64,000 bases of DNA from DASXUL01 sp036504855 (lineage in GTDB: Bacteria > Armatimonadota > DTGP01 > JAKQQT01): assembly GCA_036504855.1 (NCBI GenBank), contig DASXUL010000124.1, positions 1 through 64,000 of the forward strand, written 5' to 3'. Each line of letters begins with the position of its first letter. Position 1 is the stretch's first letter. Of the stretch, positions 54,479 through 62,812 are shown piece by piece. The translations under genes and the position numbers were made by a program. The notes under the pieces were generated by a model. That model was not told the DNA's origin and searched no databases. It worked only from the letters and a program-made list of their open reading frames with translations.

Positions 54479-54994
54479 TCAGACCTTCCGGCGGCGCAAG
54501 GCTAGCCCAAGCGGTAGGGCCGATGCTAGAAGGGCGAGCGAACCAGGCTCCGGAACGGGCTTGCACTGGCCGCGAATCTCACCGGCTGGATAGTTCGTAG
54601 TATGCACGTTCATATACATTCCGCCGCTCTTCAGCGTTGCGACCTGAGCGGCGGTGATGGCGAAGGACTGTGTTGGAATGGAGCCCGACGTAGACCCCGC
54701 GGCCCCTCCCAGGTTGAACGGGAACGTGACGGGCCCGGCGACTCCGATGGGGCCGGTATGTATGTGGGACAGAGTGGCGCCGGCGGTCAGGTTAGCCCAT
54801 GACTCGTTCACGGTGATCGAGTCCTCGGCATCGTTCAGGTCCACCGTTCCAAAACCGGTTCCCGGTGAGCTATTCGGGGTAGCCTCCTGGGCTCCGTCCA
54901 GATATGCTGTAAAGGTGGTTACGGCCCGGCTTGGAGCGGCTAGAGCGAGCGCCGCGGCGAGGGCGCCCGGGAGCATGAGATGGGACAACCGCAT
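54479..54994 (-). CDS. Secreted CHRD-domain protein with PEP-CTERM signal
   Basis: A 171-residue exported protein. The signal peptide ends at about residue 24. A CHRD domain follows, with FTAYLDGAQEATPNSSPGTG, LSHIHTGPIG and the late MYMNVHTTNYPAGEIRGQ, the usual His-rich end of this domain. The C-terminus is a PEP-CTERM sorting signal: VPEPG, a hydrophobic stretch and the basic tail LRRRKV. Such signals are cut by an exosortase, which is not encoded in the window. AAAGGAG lies before the ATG. Its role is unknown, probably extracellular matrix or cell surface. Confidence 0.88.
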   Translation of the reverse strand: MRLSHLMLPGALAAALALAAPSRAVTTFTAYLDGAQEATPNSSPGTGFGTVDLNDAEDSITVNESWANLTAGATLSHIHTGPIGVAGPVTFPFNLGGAAGSTSGSIPTQSFAITAAQVATLKSGGMYMNVHTTNYPAGEIRGQCKPVPEPGSLALLASALPLGLALRRRKV

Positions 54995-55186
54995 GATGCA
55001 CTCCTTTCAGCGACCCTAACGGTCCAGGGTCGCCAGCAGATGTCCGGCGTCGCCTTGCGGCGATATCCCCCCGGCGCGTGCAAGTTGACTGCCAAACGGG
55101 GCCTGACGCGCATCAGAGTTGCGCGCCTATCCGAGGGAATCGTCTGCCCGCGGCCTCACGGCCAGATTCCCCCGCCCGTGGCGTCG

Positions 55187-57781
55187 TTACTGATCGGTTC
55201 CGCCGTTGCGGGTGAACACCAACTCGCCGTGCTCGCTGTCGATCACAATGGTATCGCCGTCGTGGAACTCGCCGTTCAGGATCTTCAGTGCAAGGACATC
55301 CTGCACCTCGCGCTGGATCGCGCGCTTCAGCGGACGAGCGCCGTATACGGGGTCGAAGCCTTCCGCCGCGAGCACCCGCTTGGCGGCATCCGTGACGGTA
55401 ATCTCCATGCCGCGATCTTCTAGCCGCTGTCGCAGGCCGCGAAGCTGGATGTCCACGATCTCGGTGATCTGGTCGGCGCTGAGCTGGTGGAAGATGATGA
55501 TCTCGTCCAGGCGGTTGAGGAACTCCGGGCGGAAGTAGTTGCGAAGCGCGCCCATCACGGCGTCACGGCCCTCCTGAACGCTGTCCGCGTCCTGGAGGTA
55601 CTGGCTGCCGATGTTGCTGGTCATCACCACCACCACGTTGCGGAAGTCCACCGTTCGGCCCTGGCCGTCTGTGAGGCGGCCGTCATCCAGTATCTGGAGG
55701 AGGACGTTGAACACGTCCGGGTGGGCCTTCTCGATTTCATCCAGCAGGATAACGCTGAACGGCTTGCGTCGCACCGCCTCGGTAAGCTGGCCGCCCTCTT
55801 CATAGCCCACGTAGCCGGGAGGGGCGCCGATGAGCCGCGCGACGGTGTGCTTCTCCATGTATTCGCTCATATCAATGCGCACCATGGACCGCTCATCGTC
55901 GAACAGGAACTCGGCCAATGCGCGCGCCAGCTCGGTTTTCCCGACGCCGGTTGGGCCTAGGAATAGGAAGCTGCCAATGGGCCGGTTTGGATCGCCCAAA
56001 CCGGCGCGGCTGCGGCGCACGGCGTTTGCGACGGCGGAGATGGCCTCGTCCTGTCCAACCACGCGTTCGTGGATGCGGGCCTCCATCTTCAGCAGCTTTT
56101 CCACCTCGCCTTGCAGCAGTCGCGTCACCGGGATGCCCGTCCAGCGGGCCACCACGGAGGCGATGTCTTCCTCGTCCACTTCTTCCTTGAGGAACTTGTG
56201 TTCCTTCTGAAGCTGCGCTAGGGCGGCGTTCTGGGTTTCCAGTTGTCGCTGCAGACTGGGGAGTGTACCGTAGCGAAGCTCCGCGGCCTTCTGAAGGTCT
56301 GCCAGGCGCTCCGCGTTCTCGGCGGCGATGCGCGCTTGTTCGATGCCTTCCTTGGTCGTTTGGATCCCCTGGATGGCGTCCTTCTCCTGCTCCCAGTGGG
56401 ATTTCATGCCGGCGATCTTCTCGTTCAGCTCGGCCAATTCCTCGTCAACGCGGGCGAGGCGTTCCTGGGCGACCACCGTTTCGTCGCGCTTGATCGCTTC
56501 GCGCTCGATGGTGAGCTGACGGATGCGCCTGTCGATCTCGTCGATCTCGGTGGGCATGGAGTCGATCTCCATGCGCAGGCGGCTGCCGGCTTCGTCAATC
56601 AGGTCAATGGCCTTGTCCGGCAGGAACCGATCGGTAATGTAGCGGTGGCTGAGCGTGGCCGCGGCGATGAGGGCGCTATCGGTGATTTTGACGCCGTGAT
56701 GCACCTCGTACTTTTCGCGCAGGCCGCGCAGGATGGCGATCGTGTCATCGACGGTGGGTTCGCCCACCACGATCGGCTGGAAGCGGCGCTCCAGCGCCGC
56801 GTCCTTCTCAACGTACTTGCGGTATTCGTTCAGCGTGGTGGCGCCCACCGCCCGCAACTCGCCGCGCGCCAGCATCGGCTTCAGCAAGTTGCTGGCATCC
56901 ATGGAACCCTCGGCCGCTCCGGCGCCTACGAGAGTGTGCATCTCGTCGATGAACAGGATGATCTGCCCATTGGCGTCGGCGATGTCCTTCAGCACAGCCT
57001 TCAGGCGGTCCTCGAATTCACCCCGGTATTTGGCGCCGGCGATGAGAGCGCCGAGGTCCAGCGCCACGACGCGCTTGTTCTTGAGCCCCTCCGGCACGTC
57101 GCGCTGCACGATGCGCTGGGCGAGACCTTCGACAATGGCGGTTTTGCCCACGCCGGGTTCGCCGATGAGCACCGGGTTGTTCTTCGTGCGCCGGCTGAGG
57201 ACCTGAATCGTGCGGCGGATCTCATCGTCTCGCCCAATCACGGGGTCCAGCTTGCCCTGGCGCGCGGCCTCTGTGAGGTCTCGTCCGTAACGTTCCAGCG
57301 CCTGGTACTTGTCTTCGGGGTTCTCGTCGGTAACGCGCTGGCTGCCGCGCACGTCTTGCAGGGCGGCGTAGATGGCGTCCCGGGTGATGCCCCCATCCTT
57401 CAACGTGCGTCCGGCGGGACCAGGGTCCTGCGCCAATGACAGCAGAAGGTGCTCCGTGGAAAGGTACTCGTCCTTGAGGCGGCCCATTTCCTCCCAGGCG
57501 CGCTCCAGTACCTGATTCATGCCCGGCCCAATGGACACCTGCCCGAGGCCTCCCGAAACCGATGGCATGCGCGCCAGTTCGGCGTCAACGCTGTCGTCCA
57601 GCGTGCTGACCGACGCTCCCAGTTTGCCGAGCACCGGCCGCACGATGCCGCCCTCCTGCGAAAGCAGAGCCGAAAGCAGATGCAGCGGCTCGATCTGCGG
57701 CTGACCCTTCTCGGCGGCGAGGTCATGCGCCGCCCGCAGGGCCTCCTGCGACTTCACGGTCATCTTATTAGCAAATGCCAA
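55187..57781 (-). CDS. clpB: ClpB disaggregase
   Basis: ClpB is the ATP-driven hexameric chaperone that rescues aggregated proteins with DnaK. The 864-residue protein has the Clp N-domain (residues 1-145), the first AAA module with Walker A GEPGVGKTA, a long coiled-coil M domain (about 410-520, rich in Glu/Arg/Leu), and the second AAA module with GPTGVGKTE and a late DGRLTDGQGRTVDF. No ClpP-binding loop is seen. The TTG start at 57781 has GGAGG at ideal spacing, but that GGAGG lies in the last codons of the integrase gene; ATG 57763 is the other choice. See the finding on this junction. Confidence 0.95.
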   Translation of the reverse strand: MAFANKMTVKSQEALRAAHDLAAEKGQPQIEPLHLLSALLSQEGGIVRPVLGKLGASVSTLDDSVDAELARMPSVSGGLGQVSIGPGMNQVLERAWEEMGRLKDEYLSTEHLLLSLAQDPGPAGRTLKDGGITRDAIYAALQDVRGSQRVTDENPEDKYQALERYGRDLTEAARQGKLDPVIGRDDEIRRTIQVLSRRTKNNPVLIGEPGVGKTAIVEGLAQRIVQRDVPEGLKNKRVVALDLGALIAGAKYRGEFEDRLKAVLKDIADANGQIILFIDEMHTLVGAGAAEGSMDASNLLKPMLARGELRAVGATTLNEYRKYVEKDAALERRFQPIVVGEPTVDDTIAILRGLREKYEVHHGVKITDSALIAAATLSHRYITDRFLPDKAIDLIDEAGSRLRMEIDSMPTEIDEIDRRIRQLTIEREAIKRDETVVAQERLARVDEELAELNEKIAGMKSHWEQEKDAIQGIQTTKEGIEQARIAAENAERLADLQKAAELRYGTLPSLQRQLETQNAALAQLQKEHKFLKEEVDEEDIASVVARWTGIPVTRLLQGEVEKLLKMEARIHERVVGQDEAISAVANAVRRSRAGLGDPNRPIGSFLFLGPTGVGKTELARALAEFLFDDERSMVRIDMSEYMEKHTVARLIGAPPGYVGYEEGGQLTEAVRRKPFSVILLDEIEKAHPDVFNVLLQILDDGRLTDGQGRTVDFRNVVVVMTSNIGSQYLQDADSVQEGRDAVMGALRNYFRPEFLNRLDEIIIFHQLSADQITEIVDIQLRGLRQRLEDRGMEITVTDAAKRVLAAEGFDPVYGARPLKRAIQREVQDVLALKILNGEFHDGDTIVIDSEHGELVFTRNGGTDQ

Positions 57782-57785
57782 ACAA

Positions 57786-59201
57786 CTACCTCCGTATGGT
57801 TATCCCAGGCTCCCAGCCGTCCCATTCGGTCGGGAGCGTGATGACTTCAAAGCGGTCCGGATACACGATGATCGCACGAACCAGGCGCGCCAGGATCGCG
57901 TTCCGCTTACCGACGGACAGCCTGGGCCACTCCGCGTTCAGGTCGGTCGGGTCGATGTCGCCTGACCTCTGCGGACACAACGCCTGCTCCTCATCGTCAC
58001 ATGCGGTGACAATCTGCTGCCAGCGATCCCTCGGGATCCGGCCGTCGAGGTACAGGTCGTTGGCCCTCTCCCGCCGGGCCGCCAATTCAACACGACGAGC
58101 GGCCGCGCCCTCCGGTTCCGGCGGCGTGGCGCCCGGACGGCAACGCTCAATCATCGCCAGGATCGCCCCGGAGATCGGAGCCAGTTCCTCCATGCGAACG
58201 TGCGAGGAGGCGCATTGTGGACCCGCGTCGATCCGGGTGTCGCGGCAGTACAGGTATACCCGTCTGACTCCATTCCGCTGGCTGACGCTGTTCTGCTGAA
58301 GCGTGCCGCCGCACTCCGAGCAACGGAACAGGCCGTGCAGATCGTGGCGCACCCGCTTCGGCCCCCGAGTCCCGCGATTCATCTCAATCCTAGCGTCCAC
58401 TGCTTCCACCAGCGCCGGCGGAACGAACGTCGGCGCCGGCCATTTCCCAGTGCGATCGCCGTACCGCATGATCCCGCGGTGGCACACCGCCTTGAGCACG
58501 CAGACGAGCGCCGAGGGCGACCAGAGCCCGCGCTGGATGCCGCCCTTGAACTTGCGCCCGGCGAGCTGGCTTGGCACGCCGTCGGCATTGAGGCCGCGGG
58601 CGATGGTGAGCGTGCTCCGCCCGTTCGCGAACTCCGTGAAGATCCTCAGCACGATGGGGGACTGCTCGGGGTGGATCTGCAACTCCCCATCCACCATCCG
58701 GTACCCGTAGGGGACGTGTCCCCCGACGTAGCGGCCGGCGGCCATCAGCGCGGTGTGTTTGTCCATCACCCTCTGTACAAGCGTTTCGCGTTCCAGTTGG
58801 GCGAACACGAGCAGCAGCGCGCGCATGGCGCGGCCAATGGGGGTGGTGGTGTCGAACTGCTCGCGGACCGAGACCAGAGCGCAGTGGTGGCGCTGCAAGG
58901 TCGCGTCCAGGTTCAGGTAGTCATAGAGGGAGCGGGTGGCCCTGTCGAGCTTGTAGACGATGATGGCGTCGTACCGACCGCCCTTCACGGCCTCCAGGAG
59001 GGCCGTGAGGGCGGGGCGTTCCGTGTTGCGTCCACTGAACCCCTCGTCGCGGTAGACGTCGCACACGGTCCACGTGGAGCCCGTGACGGCCGTTTGATGC
59101 GCACAGTGGGCCCGGCAGCAGTCGACCTGGGCATCGACGCTGCTGTAGTCGGAGGCTGCCTGCTCCTGGAGCGAGACGCGGGCATAGATGGCGACGTTCA
59201 T
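57786..59201 (-). CDS. Large serine recombinase (integrase)
   Basis: A 471-residue site-specific recombinase. The resolvase domain begins AIYARVSLQEQ, with catalytic Ser10. Its Arg residues lie in DEGFSGRNTERPAL and VYKLDRATRSLYDYL. A recombinase domain follows near 165-270, and a zinc ribbon near 290-335 has the CSEC, YLYC and CASS cysteines. A Leu/Arg-rich helix region (370-400) is the usual coiled coil. The length and domain order fit phage and ICE integrases. Its last codons, CGG AGG TAG, supply the GGAGG of clpB, so the element joins the chromosome exactly here. Confidence 0.93.
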   Translation of the reverse strand: MNVAIYARVSLQEQAASDYSSVDAQVDCCRAHCAHQTAVTGSTWTVCDVYRDEGFSGRNTERPALTALLEAVKGGRYDAIIVYKLDRATRSLYDYLNLDATLQRHHCALVSVREQFDTTTPIGRAMRALLLVFAQLERETLVQRVMDKHTALMAAGRYVGGHVPYGYRMVDGELQIHPEQSPIVLRIFTEFANGRSTLTIARGLNADGVPSQLAGRKFKGGIQRGLWSPSALVCVLKAVCHRGIMRYGDRTGKWPAPTFVPPALVEAVDARIEMNRGTRGPKRVRHDLHGLFRCSECGGTLQQNSVSQRNGVRRVYLYCRDTRIDAGPQCASSHVRMEELAPISGAILAMIERCRPGATPPEPEGAAARRVELAARRERANDLYLDGRIPRDRWQQIVTACDDEEQALCPQRSGDIDPTDLNAEWPRLSVGKRNAILARLVRAIIVYPDRFEVITLPTEWDGWEPGITIRR

Positions 59202-59251
59202 GTGGCGTTCGTGAGATTGGCCTATGTGTAGAGTTCCGCAGCTTGCGTACT

Positions 59252-60130
59252 CTAGCCGTCGATCCTCGAAAGCGACAAACGGGGATTCATCTCAACATTG
59301 TGCTCTCCGACGAAGGTCGCTATATAATCGGCGAACGAATCTGCGTCACTCTCTTCGACGAACTCGTGCGGAACGGAGATTCGATCCAACAGGTTCTTCG
59401 CTTTGATATAAGCGCTCCGGCCAGCACCGCCATCTGGAGCCCCCAGGAGAAAGTGCATCTTGGCGATCTCTCCACTCTCGTTGATCGCCACGCCATTTCC
59501 TAGCCATTTGGTCGCCTTCTCCTGAATCCTGTCGGAGTGGATCCGGAAGGAAAGTGGTTGCAGGACGGTCCATGCCTCATTCTTCAGGCCGTAATCGAAC
59601 TCCACCTCAAAGTCCCTGCTCTGCACGAGCTTCTTCTGGAGATAATCCGTAAGCCTTCGCTCACGAAGGGGCTCACTGAAGCTCCTCCAGACCTCCTCGT
59701 CCGAGTCTCCATGATTAGGGCGCTGTATGTAGGCGCGAACTAGCCTGTTGAAAATCGCCGCGAGTTCCTGTTCTGGATCCATCCCTATGCCGCCGCGCGC
59801 GGGGCTGAAGCGGTAGCTCATATCCTGATCCGGCAGGATGAACTCGCATATGTCCGTTACGCTAAGGCTACTCCCTAGCCGAGGACCTACCATGTCCGGC
59901 TGTCGATTCACGCGCCGAGCGGCCGCCCTGATTGCTTGCGTTACTTCGGTGTAAGTCGCCCTGTCGAACCCGGGGAATGCTGCTGAGAGGCGTGCAATAC
60001 GGCGTTCGACTTCAATGCCCAGGAAGCCGACCTCCGGGGCATGCAGAAGGACGCCAATGTTCAATCGCTCATCGGTTACTGGATCGTGTACGTACTGAAT
60101 CGCGCTGTAAGCATACTGAAAGTGCTTCAT
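59252..60130 (-). CDS. DUF3037 family protein
   Basis: A 292-residue protein resembling DUF3037: MKHFQYAYSAIQYVHDPVTDERLNIGVLLH at the start, followed by a mixed alpha/beta body. The family's role is not known, but from general knowledge such proteins often stand next to HipA-like kinases, as here. The start at 60130 overlaps the stop of the HipA-like gene as ATGA, so the two are translated together; an in-frame ATG at 60142 lies inside that gene. It could be a partner or antitoxin-like protein. It has no visible nuclease, kinase or DNA-binding motif. Confidence 0.78.
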   Translation of the reverse strand: MKHFQYAYSAIQYVHDPVTDERLNIGVLLHAPEVGFLGIEVERRIARLSAAFPGFDRATYTEVTQAIRAAARRVNRQPDMVGPRLGSSLSVTDICEFILPDQDMSYRFSPARGGIGMDPEQELAAIFNRLVRAYIQRPNHGDSDEEVWRSFSEPLRERRLTDYLQKKLVQSRDFEVEFDYGLKNEAWTVLQPLSFRIHSDRIQEKATKWLGNGVAINESGEIAKMHFLLGAPDGGAGRSAYIKAKNLLDRISVPHEFVEESDADSFADYIATFVGEHNVEMNPRLSLSRIDG

Positions 60131-61176
60131 TGGACGCTCCATCGGAGTTCTTTTACGAACTCATCGGAATGGTCGCGAAACGCCTTTACGTGATCGATGA
60201 CCCTCTCTAGAGTGCCACACCAGGCGCTCGGAAGGCCATCGGCGAGGCCGCGAAGTTGCTCGTCAGAGATGCCGCTGAGCTTGTGCAGAAAAGCTTGGAA
60301 GCTGGGATTACGACCCTTCAATGCAGTCCGGAAGAGGTGCGCCCAGTGCGGGCTCAAATTGGTCACCTCCCAAATCTGCGGCGGCGGAGGCAGGGTCTGA
60401 CCAAAACACATCTCGAAATCAAACGCCACGAGCCGGCCCGCTTGACGACCGCAGTTCGGGTGATCGTGAGTGCGGTCGATATTATACGTGAGCTGGTCGA
60501 AGGCATAAAGGTCGGCCGCAGCAGAAACCTCCACGGCTCTGAGCTTGGAGCCCTTGACCCAAGGAGACAAGCCTGGAAGGATCTGAGCTGTTCCTACGGC
60601 CCCACCGCATGAGTAACCCAATGGGAGTTGTCCATTGGCCTCGGCCGCAGACAGAAACGAGGATGTCAGCTCCACCAAGCAGGCTTCAGGAGCAAGTACC
60701 CCCAACGTCTGGGCTAGCGCGTTCCCATACGCCTCGGCGAGGAACTGCTCTGGACGCATCTGTCGCCCGTTGCTCGCCTTGATGACTACATCGACCTCCG
60801 AACCCACATTCCAACCGGGAGCTCCTTGTGTGACGACGCACGTCGCGCTGAAAGGAGCGGTCTTGCCGCAACTCATCTTCCGCCCAAACCGTATGGCCGT
60901 ACAATGTGGAAGCACGCTCAAGCCCTCGCTATCTGCAACGCGTTCGATATGCTTCGGCAGCGCTTTGCCCTGCCAGTATTCAACCGATGCCAAACCATGG
61001 AGGGCCGGAATGCAGTTGGCCGCAACCCATGCCCTCTTGGTGCAATCGCGCCAAGCCGGAGGGGACGGCGAGCCTCCTGGCGGCATCGCCTCTCCGGTCA
61101 GGGCCAAGCCCCGGTCGCCAGCGGCCTGGCCCGTCCTTTGGAGGTCACCAGACACCCTCTTACATGGCGCCGGCAT
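60127..61176 (-). CDS. HipA-like (HipA_2 type) kinase
   Basis: A 349-residue protein with a kinase-like core as in the HipA_2 group. VVIKASNG holds the beta-3 Lys (K133), GYSCGGAVGT a Gly/Ser-rich loop, YNIDRTHDHPN the catalytic Asp and Asn (234, 241), and LVAFDFEMCFG the metal-binding DFE (253-255). All key residues seem present, so phosphorylation is plausible. HipA proteins phosphorylate GltX in known toxin-antitoxin systems; the target here is unknown. The first 85 residues are rich in Arg and Pro and may include a later real start. Its ATG overlaps the stop of the small upstream gene as TGATG, and the DUF3037 gene overlaps its own stop. Confidence 0.78.
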   Translation of the reverse strand: MPAPCKRVSGDLQRTGQAAGDRGLALTGEAMPPGGSPSPPAWRDCTKRAWVAANCIPALHGLASVEYWQGKALPKHIERVADSEGLSVLPHCTAIRFGRKMSCGKTAPFSATCVVTQGAPGWNVGSEVDVVIKASNGRQMRPEQFLAEAYGNALAQTLGVLAPEACLVELTSSFLSAAEANGQLPLGYSCGGAVGTAQILPGLSPWVKGSKLRAVEVSAAADLYAFDQLTYNIDRTHDHPNCGRQAGRLVAFDFEMCFGQTLPPPPQIWEVTNLSPHWAHLFRTALKGRNPSFQAFLHKLSGISDEQLRGLADGLPSAWCGTLERVIDHVKAFRDHSDEFVKELRWSVQ

Positions 61177-61418
61177 CACTCGTCTTGAGCCGGCTCCACC
61201 ACCTCCATCACTTCGTTGGCGCTCACCAATACCTTCCCGACTCTGGTCAGGACGAACAGCCGGCCGGCGGCCGAGTCGAGGAAGACGACCGTTCCGGTGA
61301 GGCACTCCGCGGCGGACTCCTCGGTCGCCAGCCTCGATCCAGCGGCTGCCTCCAGCAGTACAACGTCGCCAAGACAGATACGCAGTCCGGCAGCGGTCAC
61401 GATCTCTAGCGGTTTCAC
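61176..61418 (-). CDS. Small paralogous protein B (80 residues)
   Basis: An 80-residue protein I do not recognise. It is a paralogue of the protein at 61591-61833: equal length and 34 of 80 identical positions without gaps, by hand count. Shared features are E-x-V-T-A-x-G-L-R, GD-x-V, AAGS, EC-x-TGTV-x-x-LD and V-x-T-x-x-G-x-x-x-V-x-A. The pattern of short strands suggests a small beta barrel. The GTG start at 61418 has GGGGG upstream. Its TGA overlaps the HipA-like ATG, so its translation should set kinase levels. An antitoxin-like or sensing role is a guess. Confidence 0.75.
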   Translation of the reverse strand: MKPLEIVTAAGLRICLGDVVLLEAAAGSRLATEESAAECLTGTVVFLDSAAGRLFVLTRVGKVLVSANEVMEVVEPAQDE

Positions 61419-61484
61419 CGGATCCCCCAGTGCTCCTGTTTCGCGTACGCGGTGCATCCTTTGGGGGCTATGATACAGATGTCG

Positions 61485-61539
61485 CATACGGAAGTCCGCT
61501 TGGCGCACCCCCGCGCCTCGCTCAGCGGTCTTCCGTATG
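61485..61539. promoter_or_regulatory. 16-bp hairpin between the paralogous genes
   Basis: CATACGGAAGTCCGCT (61485-61500) pairs with AGCGGTCTTCCGTATG (61524-61539) with one mismatch around a 23-base loop. It lies in the 172-base gap between the two small genes and could attenuate or protect the downstream message. Confidence 0.6.
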
Positions 61540-61590
61540 GGGCCAGGTTGCGCGCTTGCGGCCTGACCCGCCTGTGTGTCGACGGCCCCG

Positions 61591-61833
61591 TCACCCGTCG
61601 GAGCCGGTCCAGTTCACGTGTGAGACGTCGACCGCGTTCACCCTTATCTGCCCGATGCCGGTCCTAACGATTAGTACCAACTTGTCCGGATCCAGACCGA
61701 TAACGGTCCCCGTACTGCATTCATCAGTAGCCGCTCCGGGCTCTACATCGGACCCAGCGGCGTTGTTAAGGCGTACGATATCCCCCACTTGGACACGCAG
61801 TCCTGAAGCGGTCACCAACTCGGTAGGCTCCAT
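61591..61833 (-). CDS. Small paralogous protein A (80 residues)
   Basis: An 80-residue protein of unknown function, paralogue of the one at 61176-61418. It reads MEPTELVTASGLRVQVGDIV at the start and has CSTGTVIGLD and VRTGIGQIRVNAVDV later. The ribosome site GGGAAGG is strong. It is separated from the second copy by a hairpin-bearing gap, while the second copy is fused by overlap to the kinase. Duplicate copies with different coupling suggest they have split roles, for example one free and one co-made with the kinase. Confidence 0.75.
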   Translation of the reverse strand: MEPTELVTASGLRVQVGDIVRLNNAAGSDVEPGAATDECSTGTVIGLDPDKLVLIVRTGIGQIRVNAVDVSHVNWTGSDG

Positions 61834-61922
61834 TGCCTTCCCTCGATTCGCTATCCCTCAGCCAGATTCGAGTTGCACCTGAGCCGCATCTTCGCGCCCG
61901 GTGATGGTTGAAGTAGCCTGGA

Positions 61923-62162
61923 TCAACCGTCTCCGGTCGTCAGGTCGTACATCACGACATACCCGAATTCCCCCGCATCAATCCTGGCCAGAAGGTCTCG
62001 GCGCGCCGGGAGAGCCAGATCGTCGTACTCCCGGATGATCGTGACAGATTCGCAACCGCTGCTAACAGCGTGTGCGACAGCCGCAGCCTCCAGATTGGGG
62101 ACCAGCGTCGCACACCCGTCGGCGTTCCCAGGGCCAATACGTACGTAGATGGCTCCCTTCAT
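61923..62162 (-). CDS. Resolvase-fold mini-protein lacking the catalytic serine
   Basis: A 79-residue protein that aligns by eye with the first 90 residues of serine recombinases. AIYVRIGPGN stands where the integrase of this element has AIYARVSLQE, so the catalytic Ser is Gly. The later REYDDLALPARRDLLARIDAGEFGYVVMYDL matches the integrase's RDEGFSGRNTERPALTALLEAVKGGRYDAIIVYKL. It stops just after the YDL, before the conserved DR-x-x-R Arg. It should be catalytically dead. It may bind the integrase or act as a regulator; a decayed gene is the other reading, but the frame is clean and the gene is spaced like its neighbours. Confidence 0.68.
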   Translation of the reverse strand: MKGAIYVRIGPGNADGCATLVPNLEAAAVAHAVSSGCESVTIIREYDDLALPARRDLLARIDAGEFGYVVMYDLTTGDG

Positions 62163-62187
62163 ACCACGCCTTCGCGATCCTCACCAG

Positions 62188-62787
62188 TCATTGCGGAGAC
62201 GGCGGAGCCGGCCGCGGGTTGTCCAGAATGGCGTTCAGGCGGCGCTGCACTCCGACGCGCGGGTTGTAGCTGATCGCGAGCTGATACATCTCCACGGCGT
62301 ACGGCGGCATGTCCACCTGCTCGAAGGTCTCCCCCAGCACCCGGTAAAGGTTCGCCATGGACCCGCGGTCCACGGAATCCACCTGTTGCGCCTGCGCACG
62401 CAATCCCAGTAGATGCTGACGATCGATTTCCGTGAAGACGCCGCCGACCGCCTTCCCCTGGAGGGTGACGGCCTCGCTCCAGATGCTCCCCGCGTCTGGC
62501 TTCGAGGCCGCAGCGAGAACGCCCGCCGCCCTCAGACCGAAGTAGCCGACGACCGCCAACCCGCAAAGCCACAGGATCCACTGCGCGTTGAGGACGGCCC
62601 ATATGATGCCGCCCAGGAGCAGGATGCCGAGACAGCCGCCGCCCGAAGCCGAGGAACGCGATCGCGAGGATGACCCGACGCTGTATCGGAAACCCTTGAC
62701 CCCAAACGAGGTGTTGATGCCCGAACGCGATAGGTTCAGACTGACGCCCTTGGACAATCGGATGCGCTTGTAGACGCGGAAGCCCAT
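62188..62787 (-). CDS. DUF4236 membrane protein
   Basis: A 199-residue protein. The N-terminus MGFRVYKRIRLSKGVSLNLSRSG with NTSFGVKGFRYSVG is the DUF4236 signature, a short beta domain of unknown role found in many bacteria and phages. A Ser/Arg linker leads to two hydrophobic segments at about 52-69 and 72-90, then a helical C-terminal region (AVTLQGKAVGGVFTEIDRQHLLGL, with a Tyr-rich repeat unit near 165-180). Start choice between 62787 and 62802 is open. It lies 25 bases after the repressor gene and 25 before the resolvase-like gene, so it is in the same unit. Confidence 0.75.
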   Translation of the reverse strand: MGFRVYKRIRLSKGVSLNLSRSGINTSFGVKGFRYSVGSSSRSRSSASGGGCLGILLLGGIIWAVLNAQWILWLCGLAVVGYFGLRAAGVLAAASKPDAGSIWSEAVTLQGKAVGGVFTEIDRQHLLGLRAQAQQVDSVDRGSMANLYRVLGETFEQVDMPPYAVEMYQLAISYNPRVGVQRRLNAILDNPRPAPPSPQ

Positions 62788-62812
62788 CGCTCTGCACCCC
62801 ATTCGTGTCGGA

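Noticed and set aside
56243..57439. 398-codon frame opposite clpB
   Set aside because: Antisense shadow of a clear ClpB gene; no recognisable domain. Similar frames opposite pyrG, the GH4 gene and the PHP gene were rejected on the same grounds.
61923..62162. Simple pseudogene remnant of an integrase
   Set aside because: The frame is intact with normal spacing to its neighbours, and the protein ends cleanly after one folding unit, so a functional mini-protein is at least as likely. Kept as a CDS with moderate confidence.
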